From an uncultured Bacteroidia bacterium (GTDB lineage: Bacteria; Bacteroidota; Bacteroidia; Bacteroidales; UBA932), in NCBI GenBank assembly GCA_902774045.1, contig CACYGW010000022.1, forward strand, positions 1 to 64,000: a stretch of DNA of 64,000 bases, given 5' to 3'. The position numbers were made by a program, and so were the translations under genes. The notes under the pieces are model-generated. The model ran no database searches. It worked only from the letters and a program-made list of their open reading frames with translations, and was not told the DNA's origin. Positions 28,635 to 37,510 of the stretch are shown one piece after another (positions within the stretch are counted from its first letter, which is position 1; each line of letters starts with the position of its first letter).

Positions 28635-28656
28635 GAGTAAATTCTGAGTTTATTAT

Positions 28657-28696
28657 AAAGAGGCCGACTCATTTTTGAGCCGGCCTCTTTTTTTTA
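28657..28696 (+). terminator. Terminator after first susD
   Basis: A 14-bp stem AAAGAGGCCGACTC / GAGCCGGCCTCTTT (with a mismatch) and a 6-nt loop is followed by eight or more T. It isolates the first susCD unit from the second, so each seems to be transcribed separately. Confidence 0.92.
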
Positions 28697-28784
28697 TGTC
28701 CGGCCCGGGTCTTTACGTAAGTGCCTGGGCCGGTTGGTTTTAGGTGTCTTGAAACGGGAATATAAACAAATGCATAAATAAACC

Positions 28785-28797
28785 TTACAATCCGTAA
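28785..28797. promoter_or_regulatory. Palindrome upstream of second susC
   Basis: TTACA-ATC-CGTAA is an imperfect 5-bp inverted repeat resembling the one before the first susC, about 140 nt upstream of the promoter. A further TTACAATC occurs shortly after. The remainder of 28700-28910 holds no gene. Confidence 0.3.
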
Positions 28798-28916
28798 TAG
28801 TTTCATATCTAAATACTTACAATCTTGAAGTAAAAAAATGAAAAATTTCTTTATAAATTTGCGGCAAAATGCATTAAGTGGCTGATAATAAGGTAGTTAG
28901 GCACATAAGAATAAAT

Positions 28917-28947
28917 TTTGAAAATTGAAATTAAAATCTTTACTTTG
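28917..28947 (+). promoter_or_regulatory. Promoter of second susC-susD unit
   Basis: TTTG (28917-28920), a 19-nt spacer and TTACTTTG (28940-28947) are identical in boxes and spacing to the first unit. The surrounding sequence is also closely similar, so the promoter was part of the duplication. Confidence 0.7.
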
Positions 28948-29001
28948 TAAGCGTAAGCCACTTTATATGCGCCCCAAATGGCGTTTTTTGAGGCGGTTTA
29001 A

Positions 29002-29024
29002 CAGACTAATTGTATGATAGTCTG
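29002..29024 (+). ncRNA. Leader hairpin of second susC mRNA
   Basis: A perfect 7-bp stem CAGACTA / TAGTCTG encloses the 9-nt loop ATTGTATGA, 35 nt before the ATG. Compared with copy 1, stem bases change on both sides so pairing is kept. Confidence 0.6.
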
Positions 29025-29059
29025 GCAATTGTTTAATTTTAGATTAAAGTTTAACACTC

Positions 29060-32000
29060 ATGAAAAACTTGAAGCTTGTTCTTGTGTGCTTCCTCATGAC
29101 TGTGGCATCAGTTGCGTTCGCGCAGAATGTCCAGATTACCGGTAAGGTTACCGACCAGTCCGGCAATCCTGTAGTAGGTGCGTATGTTGTCGTTGAGGGC
29201 ACAACTACCGGAGCCGTTACCGACTCTCAGGGTAACTATTCTATTTCGGCTCCAAGGGAAAGTATGCTTTGGTTCTCTTTCTTTGGAATGAAGACCAAGG
29301 ACGTACAAATAGGCGACCAGACAGTGATTGACGTTGTCCTGGAGGACGATGCAATGAATCTGGACGAGGTCGTTGTTACAGCTCAGGGGCTTACCCGTAA
29401 GCAGAAGGCTATCGGTTACTCTGCCCAGTCTCTTTCTACCGAGCAGATTACCACAACTCATAGCTCCGAACTCGGCAACTCTCTTGCCGGTAAGATCGCA
29501 GGAGCGCAGTTCTGGGGTGCGGGCGGTTCTACCTTTAACGAGGGCTCAATCGTCCTTCGTGGAGCTACTTCTTACAGCGATGCAAAGGGTAATGCTCCTA
29601 TCTACGTAGTAGATGGAACAGTTACCGAACAGGGTGCCATCAATATGGACGATGTTGCAAGCATCAACGTCCTCAAGGGGCCTGCAGCTACCGCTCTTTA
29701 CGGTTCCCGTGGAGCAAACGGTGCCGTTATCGTTACTACCAAGAAGGCAGAGGAAGGAAGGTCCGTTATAGAATTCTCCCACACTACTGCCGTAGAATCT
29801 TACTACAATCACATTAAGCTCAACAACCTCTATGGCGGTGGTTCACTGACCTCCGGACTTAGCGCCCTGGCTGCCGATGTGACGGATCCTACTTCGATAG
29901 ACTGGACTTCTGCTGCCTATCTCTTCGAGGACCTTGGCGACGGTACCTACGCAATGGATTACTATTCAGACGAGAACTGGGGTCCCCGTTACGATGGCAC
30001 CACCCTTGTACGTTCCGCTCTCTCCTGGGATCCTACATCTCCTTACTACGGCAAGGCAGAAACCTGGAAGGCTCGCCTTAACCTTAGCGACCTTGCACGC
30101 AACGCATGGACAAATACCACCAACGTGGCTTTCTCAAAGTCCGTAAAGGGAATGAGTACCCGTATATCATTTACCAATGTGGATAAGCAGGGTGTTATGT
30201 ACAACTCTAAGGCTGTACGTCGTTCATTCAGTATAGCTTCTACATTTAAGCCCGTAAGCTGGCTTAACGCAGACTTCAGCTACCGCTATCGTTACCGCCT
30301 TAACAAAAATGGTGCAAAAGAAGGCTACAGCGCAGAAGGTAACGTTCTTTGCGAATTTACCCAATGGGGCCAGACCAACGTGGATATTTCCCAGTACAAG
30401 GATTACAAGAGACCGGATGGCTCCTGGCGTTCCTGGAATATCAAAAGCCCCACGGATCTTGCTGCAAACTTTCACGATAACCCCTACGCAACCCTTGACA
30501 ACTACAATTCCTGGTCAACCTACAACTATCACCTCATTGCGGCTGATGTTTACGCCAATCTCCCTTATAATATAAAGGTGGGAGCCAGGGTAAACAACTA
30601 TATCGATAATCGTCAGTACGAGGAAAAACACGGAACCGGTTCCATCAACTGGGATCCCAGCTTCCGTACATACCATGTCCAGAGCAATGACTTCACAATT
30701 CAGGGTTATGCTACCTGGGGCGGTCAGTTTGTCGATGACAGACTTTCCGTAGAGGCTGCAGCTTTTGCAGAGACACGTCAGTATGACTATAAGTACCTGA
30801 ACAGCTATACCAACGGAGGTCTTAACGTAATTGATTTCTATAACCTTGCTGCTTCTGCAAGCACTTACGGAACCAATAACGAAGAAAAACACTTCAAGAC
30901 AAGGTCATTCTTTGGCAACGCAACCATTGGCTGGGACGACTTTGTATATGTTGATGGTTCTCTCCGTTACGACTTAGACTCCCGCCTGCCTAGTAACAAC
31001 AACGGCTATCTCTACGGTGGAGCCTCGGTATCATTCATGCTAAGCAAACTTATAAATGCTTCCTGGCTTGATTTCTGGAAGGTGCGCGCTTCAATGGCAC
31101 AGGTTGGTTCAACCATCGATGCGTACCAGATATATCCTACCTATACAGTAGGAACCAAGAAGAACGGCCAGACAACAATGTATGAGCCTTCTACCCTTAA
31201 GAACGAGAATGTTAAGCCTACCATCTCCACTTCTTACGAGGTTGGTACCGAGTTTAAGCTCTTTAAGAATCGCCTATGGGGTGATATCAACCTTTACCGC
31301 AAGGATACCAAGAACGATATCATAGATGCCAACGTTCTTCCCCAGTCCGGTTATGCTTACCGCAAGGTAAATGCCGGTCTGGTTCGTAACCAGGGTATCG
31401 AGATTATGCTCGGCGGTACTCCTGTAAACACAAAGGATGTTACCTGGGCAATTTCTGCAAACTTTGCAAGTAACAAGAATAAACTTGTAGAACTTACTCC
31501 TGACCAGAACGAGTACACCATCTACTGGGCTCGTTTCTACTATGCCTGGTACAACAAGGCTATAGCCGGCAAGCCTATCGGCGTAATTTCTTCTGCGGCT
31601 CGCTGGGCCAAGACAGAGGACGGCACTCCCATCCTTCAGGCCGGTAACTCAACCTGGGGTGAGGTACGTCCCGTATACGATCTTGGAACTGAGCAGGAAG
31701 TTGGCAATGTTCAGCCTGACTTCACCGGTGGCCTTTCTACCAGTCTTCGCGTTAAGAATGTAACTTTCTCTGCATCTTTGGATTACCTCAAGGGCGGCAA
31801 GCTAATTTCTTGGACAAATATGTGGGGAACCGGTTCAGGTCTTTTTGCTTCAACGGCAGAGGTTAACAACCGTGGCGTAAATGTCCGTGAGCCAGTTGCT
31901 GTTGGCGGTGGCGTTTATATGGAAGGCGTGGATGAAGAAGGTAAACCTATGTCCGGTTACGTAGATGCTTATCAGTACTATCATGCCAAGGCAAACTACG

Positions 32001-32269
32001 ACTGCGACTCCTGGGCTTTTGACCGTTCTTACGTAAAACTTCGTGAAGTTTCCATTAAGTACGACATTCCTGCCAAGGTGCTCGCCAAACTTGGTGTTGG
32101 CCTCTCCAGAGCCAGCATCTCTGCTGTAGCCACCAATCCTTGGCTTATCTATTCTGCCTGCCCTAACCTTGATCCTTCAGAAATTGCAGGCGTAGAGTAC
32201 AACTATCTTGAGGGTGGTCAGGCCATGTCTACCCGTAGTTTTGGTCTTACACTCAGTGTAACATTCTAA
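29060..32269 (+). CDS. SusC/RagA-family TonB-linked outer-membrane transporter (copy 2)
   Basis: Same domain order and length (1069 residues) as copy 1: signal peptide, carboxypeptidase-regulatory-like domain, plug, barrel. N-terminus, plug and the last 60 or so residues are nearly identical to copy 1. Differences cluster in barrel parts likely to face the substrate, for example after residue 255 and in the 420-450 and 850-900 regions. This suggests a paralogue with related but not identical substrate. susD follows after 17 nt. Confidence 0.95.
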   Translation: MKNLKLVLVCFLMTVASVAFAQNVQITGKVTDQSGNPVVGAYVVVEGTTTGAVTDSQGNYSISAPRESMLWFSFFGMKTKDVQIGDQTVIDVVLEDDAMNLDEVVVTAQGLTRKQKAIGYSAQSLSTEQITTTHSSELGNSLAGKIAGAQFWGAGGSTFNEGSIVLRGATSYSDAKGNAPIYVVDGTVTEQGAINMDDVASINVLKGPAATALYGSRGANGAVIVTTKKAEEGRSVIEFSHTTAVESYYNHIKLNNLYGGGSLTSGLSALAADVTDPTSIDWTSAAYLFEDLGDGTYAMDYYSDENWGPRYDGTTLVRSALSWDPTSPYYGKAETWKARLNLSDLARNAWTNTTNVAFSKSVKGMSTRISFTNVDKQGVMYNSKAVRRSFSIASTFKPVSWLNADFSYRYRYRLNKNGAKEGYSAEGNVLCEFTQWGQTNVDISQYKDYKRPDGSWRSWNIKSPTDLAANFHDNPYATLDNYNSWSTYNYHLIAADVYANLPYNIKVGARVNNYIDNRQYEEKHGTGSINWDPSFRTYHVQSNDFTIQGYATWGGQFVDDRLSVEAAAFAETRQYDYKYLNSYTNGGLNVIDFYNLAASASTYGTNNEEKHFKTRSFFGNATIGWDDFVYVDGSLRYDLDSRLPSNNNGYLYGGASVSFMLSKLINASWLDFWKVRASMAQVGSTIDAYQIYPTYTVGTKKNGQTTMYEPSTLKNENVKPTISTSYEVGTEFKLFKNRLWGDINLYRKDTKNDIIDANVLPQSGYAYRKVNAGLVRNQGIEIMLGGTPVNTKDVTWAISANFASNKNKLVELTPDQNEYTIYWARFYYAWYNKAIAGKPIGVISSAARWAKTEDGTPILQAGNSTWGEVRPVYDLGTEQEVGNVQPDFTGGLSTSLRVKNVTFSASLDYLKGGKLISWTNMWGTGSGLFASTAEVNNRGVNVREPVAVGGGVYMEGVDEEGKPMSGYVDAYQYYHAKANYDCDSWAFDRSYVKLREVSIKYDIPAKVLAKLGVGLSRASISAVATNPWLIYSACPNLDPSEIAGVEYNYLEGGQAMSTRSFGLTLSVTF

Positions 32270-32286
32270 TTTAAGGAGGATAAAAT

Positions 32287-33876
32287 ATGAAAAAGTTATA
32301 CAGCATTTTGCTTTCCGCAGTAGCTGCGTCGTTAATGTTAACAGCTTGCGATCCTTCTGATTTTGGTGATATAAACAAGGATCCGAACAACCCTTCGACT
32401 CCTTTCACTACGTATATTTTTACCGGTGCTTGTACTTATGTGCCTTACTTTGTACTTGGCAACGCAGAAAACGGCTATGATCCCTGGCAGCAGGAGTGGC
32501 CCGGTTATATTTCAGAGTCCAAGAACAATCAGTACGGTCCTCTTTCAACTACGGAGGAGTATACAAACGTTGGTACAATTTATCTAAATGCTATCCGTAA
32601 TCTGGACCAGATTATTAAACTTAACGAGGACGAGGCTACAAAGGATGAGTCTTATGTGCGTATTCTGGGCGATACAAACAACCAGATTGCAGTTGCCAAG
32701 ACTCTATCTGCTTTCTTCTATATGTCCGTTACCGATATCGTAGGCCCTATCGTTCTTTCAGAGGTATTCCAGGGTAAATCGGATGACAACTGGACTCCTG
32801 TGTACGATTCTCAGGAATTTGTTTACGAGCAGTTGGACCAGATTCTTAAGGATGCTTATTCTCAGTTTGACGAAGACGGTGTGTTTGATTCTGCTGCCGA
32901 CGATCTTTACAAGGGCGATATCGCAAAGTGGAAGAAGTTCAATGCGTCTCTGCGTATGCTTCTTGCCATAAAACTCAGCGACGTTGCTCCCGAGTTGGGT
33001 AAAGCCCGTTTTGCAGCTGCTTACGCAGACGGCGGTATGGAAACTGTTGCCGATGGCTTCTATTATACTTATGACGATCTTACCTGGAACCGCCTGTACT
33101 ATTGGGTATCTCCCGATTATTCAGGTGCCGGCTTCAACGCAGTCCCTAATATGTTTATAGTAGAAGCTATGAAGGAGCGTGAGGATAACCGTATGTGGTC
33201 TTACTTTGACATAGAGGGCTACCGTGGCGAGCGTCCTGAGAAGTTCTTCCCGCGCGACAAGTACACCTCTTTCTACGGAGTTCCCTTCGGTCTTAAAAAC
33301 CTCGACGCTGTTAATGCCTGGACAAACTGCTGCGCATCTATCAACAGCAAGCTCCTTGCAATGGAAGCTACCATTCCGGTTATTCCCACCGCCCGAGTTC
33401 TTCTTACCCAGGCCGAGGCTGCATTTCGCGGATGGATCAGTGCAGACGCCAAGGCTCTTGACGAGGCAGGCGTAGCTGCTTCCTTTGAGCAGTGGGGCGC
33501 CAAAGGCGTTGAGGAGTATCTTCTTAAGGATATTAATGCTTACTCTGATGCTGACGGTCTTGAAAAGATTGCCATTCAGAGGTGGATTGCTTCTTATATG
33601 TCCGATGGTGTTGAGGCTTGGGCCGACTGGCGCCGACTTGATATCCCCAAGATGCCTGTAGGCCCTGGTGCATATGATAACGGCAAGACTCACTATCCTT
33701 ATCGTCTGCGTTTCTATACTGACTACGACGTTGCTTACAACTACGACAACTACATTAAGGCAGTTGCCTTGCTCAATGGTGGAGTAGATGATTGCAACAG
33801 CCGTCTTTGGTGGGACGTTGCAGACAATGAGGAAGGCGTTCTCACAACAGAGCAGTGCACTCCTCCAAAATTTTAA
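32287..33876 (+). CDS. SusD/RagB-family nutrient-binding lipoprotein (copy 2)
   Basis: This 529-residue lipoprotein has its lipid Cys at 21 (lipobox LTAC) and the same SusD/RagB fold as copy 1. The first 40 residues and the C-terminal QRWIASYMSDGVEAWADWRR block are almost unchanged; mid-region loops differ more. A GGAGG precedes the ATG. It closes the second unit before a bidirectional terminator. There is no SusE/SusF-like gene, hydrolase or hybrid regulator near either pair. Confidence 0.94.
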   Translation: MKKLYSILLSAVAASLMLTACDPSDFGDINKDPNNPSTPFTTYIFTGACTYVPYFVLGNAENGYDPWQQEWPGYISESKNNQYGPLSTTEEYTNVGTIYLNAIRNLDQIIKLNEDEATKDESYVRILGDTNNQIAVAKTLSAFFYMSVTDIVGPIVLSEVFQGKSDDNWTPVYDSQEFVYEQLDQILKDAYSQFDEDGVFDSAADDLYKGDIAKWKKFNASLRMLLAIKLSDVAPELGKARFAAAYADGGMETVADGFYYTYDDLTWNRLYYWVSPDYSGAGFNAVPNMFIVEAMKEREDNRMWSYFDIEGYRGERPEKFFPRDKYTSFYGVPFGLKNLDAVNAWTNCCASINSKLLAMEATIPVIPTARVLLTQAEAAFRGWISADAKALDEAGVAASFEQWGAKGVEEYLLKDINAYSDADGLEKIAIQRWIASYMSDGVEAWADWRRLDIPKMPVGPGAYDNGKTHYPYRLRFYTDYDVAYNYDNYIKAVALLNGGVDDCNSRLWWDVADNEEGVLTTEQCTPPKF

Positions 33877-33898
33877 CCGATAGTTAAAAAATAATTAA

Positions 33899-33926
33899 GG
33901 GCGGCCCCAAACGGAGCCGCCCTTTT
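33899..33926. terminator. Bidirectional terminator between second susD and nifJ
   Basis: A 10-bp GC-rich stem (GGGCGGCCCC / GGAGCCGCCC, one mismatch, AAAC loop) is followed by TTTT on the plus strand and by a T-rich stretch on the minus strand. It can end both convergent transcripts. Confidence 0.85.
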
Positions 33927-33948
33927 CAGTTATATAAACCGGGCCGGA

Positions 33949-36900
33949 TTATTTGCCGGCAAGTCTTGCGTAGTTGTTGTAGCGGACCTTTGCATACTCC
34001 TCTGTGCGGGCAAGCAGCTCTGCTGCATGCTCGGGGAAGAGTTTCTGCAGGGAAGCGAACCTTACCTCACCCTTAAGGAAGTCCTGGAACTTGCTCCAGT
34101 CAGGCTCTTTGCTGTCAAGGGAGAAAGGATTCTTTCCTGCCTCTTCCAGAAGAGGATTGTAGCGATAGAGGTGCCAGTAACCGCAGTCAACTGCAAGCTT
34201 CTCCTCTTTCTGGCTAAGACCCATACCGGCCTTAAGACCGTGGTTGATACAAGGTGCGTAGGCAATGATGAGTGAAGGTCCGTCGTAAGCCTCTGCCTCC
34301 TTGATGGCGTTCATATACTGAACGGGGCTTGCACCCATAGCCACCTGGGCAACGTAAACGTAACCATAGCTCATAGCCATCATACCAAGGTCTTTCTTGC
34401 GAATCTTCTTTCCGGAAGCTGCAAACTTGGCAATGGCGCCTGCAGGGGTAGCCTTTGACGACTGGCCGCCGGTGTTGGAGTAAACCTCTGTGTCAAGCAC
34501 AAGAATGTTTACATTCTCGCCGCTGGCAAGTACGTGGTCCAGACCGCCGTAACCAATATCGTAGGAAGCACCGTCACCGCCGAATATCCATTGGCTGCGG
34601 GATGCAATGAAGTGCCTGTACTCGTAAAGCTTGGTGCATACCTCGCAGTTGCATTCCTTAACCATAGGAATGAGTTTGTCTGCAACCTCGCGGGTAACGG
34701 CAGCATCGTTGCGGTTGTCCAGCCACTGGCGGTATAGGGTCTTCATCTCGTCTGTGCAGCAGGTGCACTCAAGACCTCTCTCCATCCACATTGCAACAGT
34801 CTCGCGTGTGCGGTCCGAACCCAGTTTCATACCAAGGCCAAACTCGCAGAAGTCCTCGAACAGGGAGTTGGCCCAGGCGGGACCGTGACCCTTGTCGTTT
34901 GTGCAGTAAGGAGATGCGGGGAAGGACGCTCCGTAGATGGAAGAACAGCCGGTAGCGTTGGCAATCATCATATGGTCGCCGAAGAGCTGGGTTATGTTCT
35001 TGATGTAAGGAGTCTCGCCGCAACCTGCGCAGGCACCGGAGAACTCGAAAAGAGGCTGTGCAAACTGGGTGTTCTTAAGGGAAGCAGCCTTGTTGACAAC
35101 AGTCTCTTTGTAACCAATCTTGCTGTGCAGCCAGTTGTAATTCTCCTGCTCTGCCTGCTGGCCGTCGTATGCAACCATAACAAGGGCTTTCTCCTTGGCA
35201 GGGCAAACGTCAACGCAGTTGCCGCAACCTGTACAGTCATCTACAGAGGTAGCAAGGGCAAACTTGTAATCCTTAAGGTTAGCCTTGCCGTCTGCCATCT
35301 TAACAGTAGCGGGTGCGCCCTGGGCCTCTTCTGCTGTAAGAAGATAAGGACGGATTGCTGCGTGAGGGCATACAAAGGCGCAGGTGTTACACTGGATACA
35401 GTTATCCGGAATCCAGGAAGGAACGGTAACCGCAACGCCGCGTTTTTCGTAAGCTGATGTGCCGGCAGGCATGGTACCATCGGCATAAGGCATAAAGGTG
35501 CTTACGGGCAGGGTGTCGCCGGCCTGTGCGTTAACTATGTCTGCAACCTTCTTTACAAACTCGGGTGCAAAGCGGTCCTTGTTGGGATTCTCGAACTTGG
35601 CGGTGATGTCTGCCCACTCTGCAGGCACGTTAACCTTGGTGTACTCGCCGCCGCGGTCTACTGCTGCATAGTTCATATTAACAACGTTCTCTCCCTTCTT
35701 GCCGTAGCTCTTTACAATGGCGTCTTTCATATAGCCCACAGCCTCTTCGTAGGGAAGGATGCCGGTAATCTTGAAAAATGCGCTCTGGAGGATGGTATTT
35801 GTCCTTCCGCCCAGGCCAATCTCTGCGGCTATCTTGGTAGCGTTGATAATATAAAGGTTGATATGTTTTTTGCCGATGATGGCCTTAACGTTGTCCGGGA
35901 TTCTCTTGATTGTCTCTTCCTCGTCCCAAAGGCTGTTCAGCAGCAGGCTGCCGCCATCCTTGATGCCCTTGAGCACGTCGTACTTCTGAAGGTATGAAGG
36001 TACGTGGCAGGCAACGAAGTCAGGAGTGGAAACAAGATAAGGAGCCTTGATAGGCTGGTCTCCGAAGCGGAGGTGAGAGCAGGTGTAGCCGCCGGACTTC
36101 TTGGAGTCGTAGTCGAAGTAGGCCTGGCAGTACTTGGGAGTATGGCTTCCGATAATCTTGATGGTGTTCTTGTTAGCACCGACGGTACCGTCAGAACCAA
36201 GACCGTAAAACTTGCACTCTGTGGTGCCTGGCTTAACTATGGAAACTTCCTCCTTGAGAGGCAGGGACTTGAAGGTAACGTCGTCTACTATACCGATGGT
36301 GAAATCTGCCTTGGGCTCCTTGAGGGCCAGATTGTCGTAAACTGCGATAATCTGTGCCGGAGTTGTATCCTTTGAAGAAAGTCCGTAACGTCCGCCAACT
36401 ACAAGAGGCTGGTTCTCCTTGCCCTGGAAGAGGGCTTTTACGTCAAGGTACAGAGGCTCGCCAAGTGCGCCGGGCTCTTTTGTCCTGTCAAGAACAGCGA
36501 TTCTTTTGACGCTCTTGGGAAGCACCTTCAGGAAGTATTTCTCCGAGAACGGCCTGTAGAGGTGGCAGGTGATAAGACCAACCTTGCGGCCTTCTTTTGC
36601 AAGATAGTCGATAGTTTCGCGGATGGTCTCGGTAACCGACCCCATGGCAACTATGATGTTCTCTGCGTCTTTTGCTCCGTAGTATGTGAAGGGGCGGTAC
36701 TCGCGGCCGGTAACCTCACTTATCTCTCCCATATAACGGGCTACGATATCAGGAATAGCCTCGTAGTACTGGTTCCTGCTCTCTACTGCCTGGAAGTAAA
36801 CGTCACCGTTCTGGGCGGTACCCCTGGTGACGGGAGCGTCGGGAGAAAGAGCTCTAAGGCGGAAGTTCTCCAAAGCCTTTGTGCTAACCATCTTGCGCAG

Positions 36901-37476
36901 GTCTTCCTCGTCAAGGGCCTCTATCTTCTGGATTTCGTGAGAAGTACGGAAACCGTCAAAGAAGTGGAGGAAAGGAAGGCTGCTCTTTATTGCCGAAAGG
37001 TGAGCTACGGCTGCAAGGTCGTGAGCCTCCTGAACGGAACCCGATGCAAGCAGGGCGAAGCCTGTCTGGCGGCAGGCCATTACGTCCTGATGGTCTCCGA
37101 AGATTGAGAGAGCGTGACTTGCGAGTGCGCGTGCGGATACGTGGAATACGCCGGGAAGCATTTCGCCGGCAATCTTGTACATGTTAGGAATCATAAGCAG
37201 GAGACCCTGGGAGGCGGTGTAGGTAGTTGTAAGTACACCTGCCTGAAGGGAACCGTGAACGGTGCCGGAAGCTCCGGCCTCGCTCTGCATCTCGGTAACC
37301 TTTACGGTCTCGCCCCAAAGATTCTTTTTTCCGTGGGCAGCCCACTCGTCAATGTTCTCCGCCATAGGAGAAGAGGGAGTGATAGGGTAAATCGCTGCGT
37401 GCTCGCTAAAGAGATATGCGATGTTTGCTACAGCGGTATTACCGTCACAAGTGATGAATTTCTTTTCTTTAGCCAT
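33949..37476 (-). CDS. nifJ: Pyruvate:ferredoxin (flavodoxin) oxidoreductase
   Basis: This 1175-residue single-chain enzyme converts pyruvate and CoA to acetyl-CoA and CO2, reducing ferredoxin, the main anaerobic route from glycolysis. Domains are the TPP pyrimidine-binding N-terminus (YPITPSSPMAENIDEW), domains II-IV, a ferredoxin-like domain with two 4Fe-4S motifs (CIQCNTCAFVC near 690 and CTGCGNCVDVC near 745), and the C-terminal TPP domain with CAGCGETPY (near 815) and GDGASYDIGYGG. Length is typical of NifJ. It lies 34 nt after fabD. The small ferredoxin at 18326-18499 is a candidate acceptor. Confidence 0.97.
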   Translation of the reverse strand: MAKEKKFITCDGNTAVANIAYLFSEHAAIYPITPSSPMAENIDEWAAHGKKNLWGETVKVTEMQSEAGASGTVHGSLQAGVLTTTYTASQGLLLMIPNMYKIAGEMLPGVFHVSARALASHALSIFGDHQDVMACRQTGFALLASGSVQEAHDLAAVAHLSAIKSSLPFLHFFDGFRTSHEIQKIEALDEEDLRKMVSTKALENFRLRALSPDAPVTRGTAQNGDVYFQAVESRNQYYEAIPDIVARYMGEISEVTGREYRPFTYYGAKDAENIIVAMGSVTETIRETIDYLAKEGRKVGLITCHLYRPFSEKYFLKVLPKSVKRIAVLDRTKEPGALGEPLYLDVKALFQGKENQPLVVGGRYGLSSKDTTPAQIIAVYDNLALKEPKADFTIGIVDDVTFKSLPLKEEVSIVKPGTTECKFYGLGSDGTVGANKNTIKIIGSHTPKYCQAYFDYDSKKSGGYTCSHLRFGDQPIKAPYLVSTPDFVACHVPSYLQKYDVLKGIKDGGSLLLNSLWDEEETIKRIPDNVKAIIGKKHINLYIINATKIAAEIGLGGRTNTILQSAFFKITGILPYEEAVGYMKDAIVKSYGKKGENVVNMNYAAVDRGGEYTKVNVPAEWADITAKFENPNKDRFAPEFVKKVADIVNAQAGDTLPVSTFMPYADGTMPAGTSAYEKRGVAVTVPSWIPDNCIQCNTCAFVCPHAAIRPYLLTAEEAQGAPATVKMADGKANLKDYKFALATSVDDCTGCGNCVDVCPAKEKALVMVAYDGQQAEQENYNWLHSKIGYKETVVNKAASLKNTQFAQPLFEFSGACAGCGETPYIKNITQLFGDHMMIANATGCSSIYGASFPASPYCTNDKGHGPAWANSLFEDFCEFGLGMKLGSDRTRETVAMWMERGLECTCCTDEMKTLYRQWLDNRNDAAVTREVADKLIPMVKECNCEVCTKLYEYRHFIASRSQWIFGGDGASYDIGYGGLDHVLASGENVNILVLDTEVYSNTGGQSSKATPAGAIAKFAASGKKIRKKDLGMMAMSYGYVYVAQVAMGASPVQYMNAIKEAEAYDGPSLIIAYAPCINHGLKAGMGLSQKEEKLAVDCGYWHLYRYNPLLEEAGKNPFSLDSKEPDWSKFQDFLKGEVRFASLQKLFPEHAAELLARTEEYAKVRYNNYARLAGK

Positions 37477-37510
37477 GTTAGTTTATAATTGGATTATTTG
37501 TTCTGCTAAA

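Noticed and set aside
23519-33930. Composite transposon carrying the susCD copies
   Set aside because: No transposase, terminal inverted repeats or target-site duplication was found around either unit.
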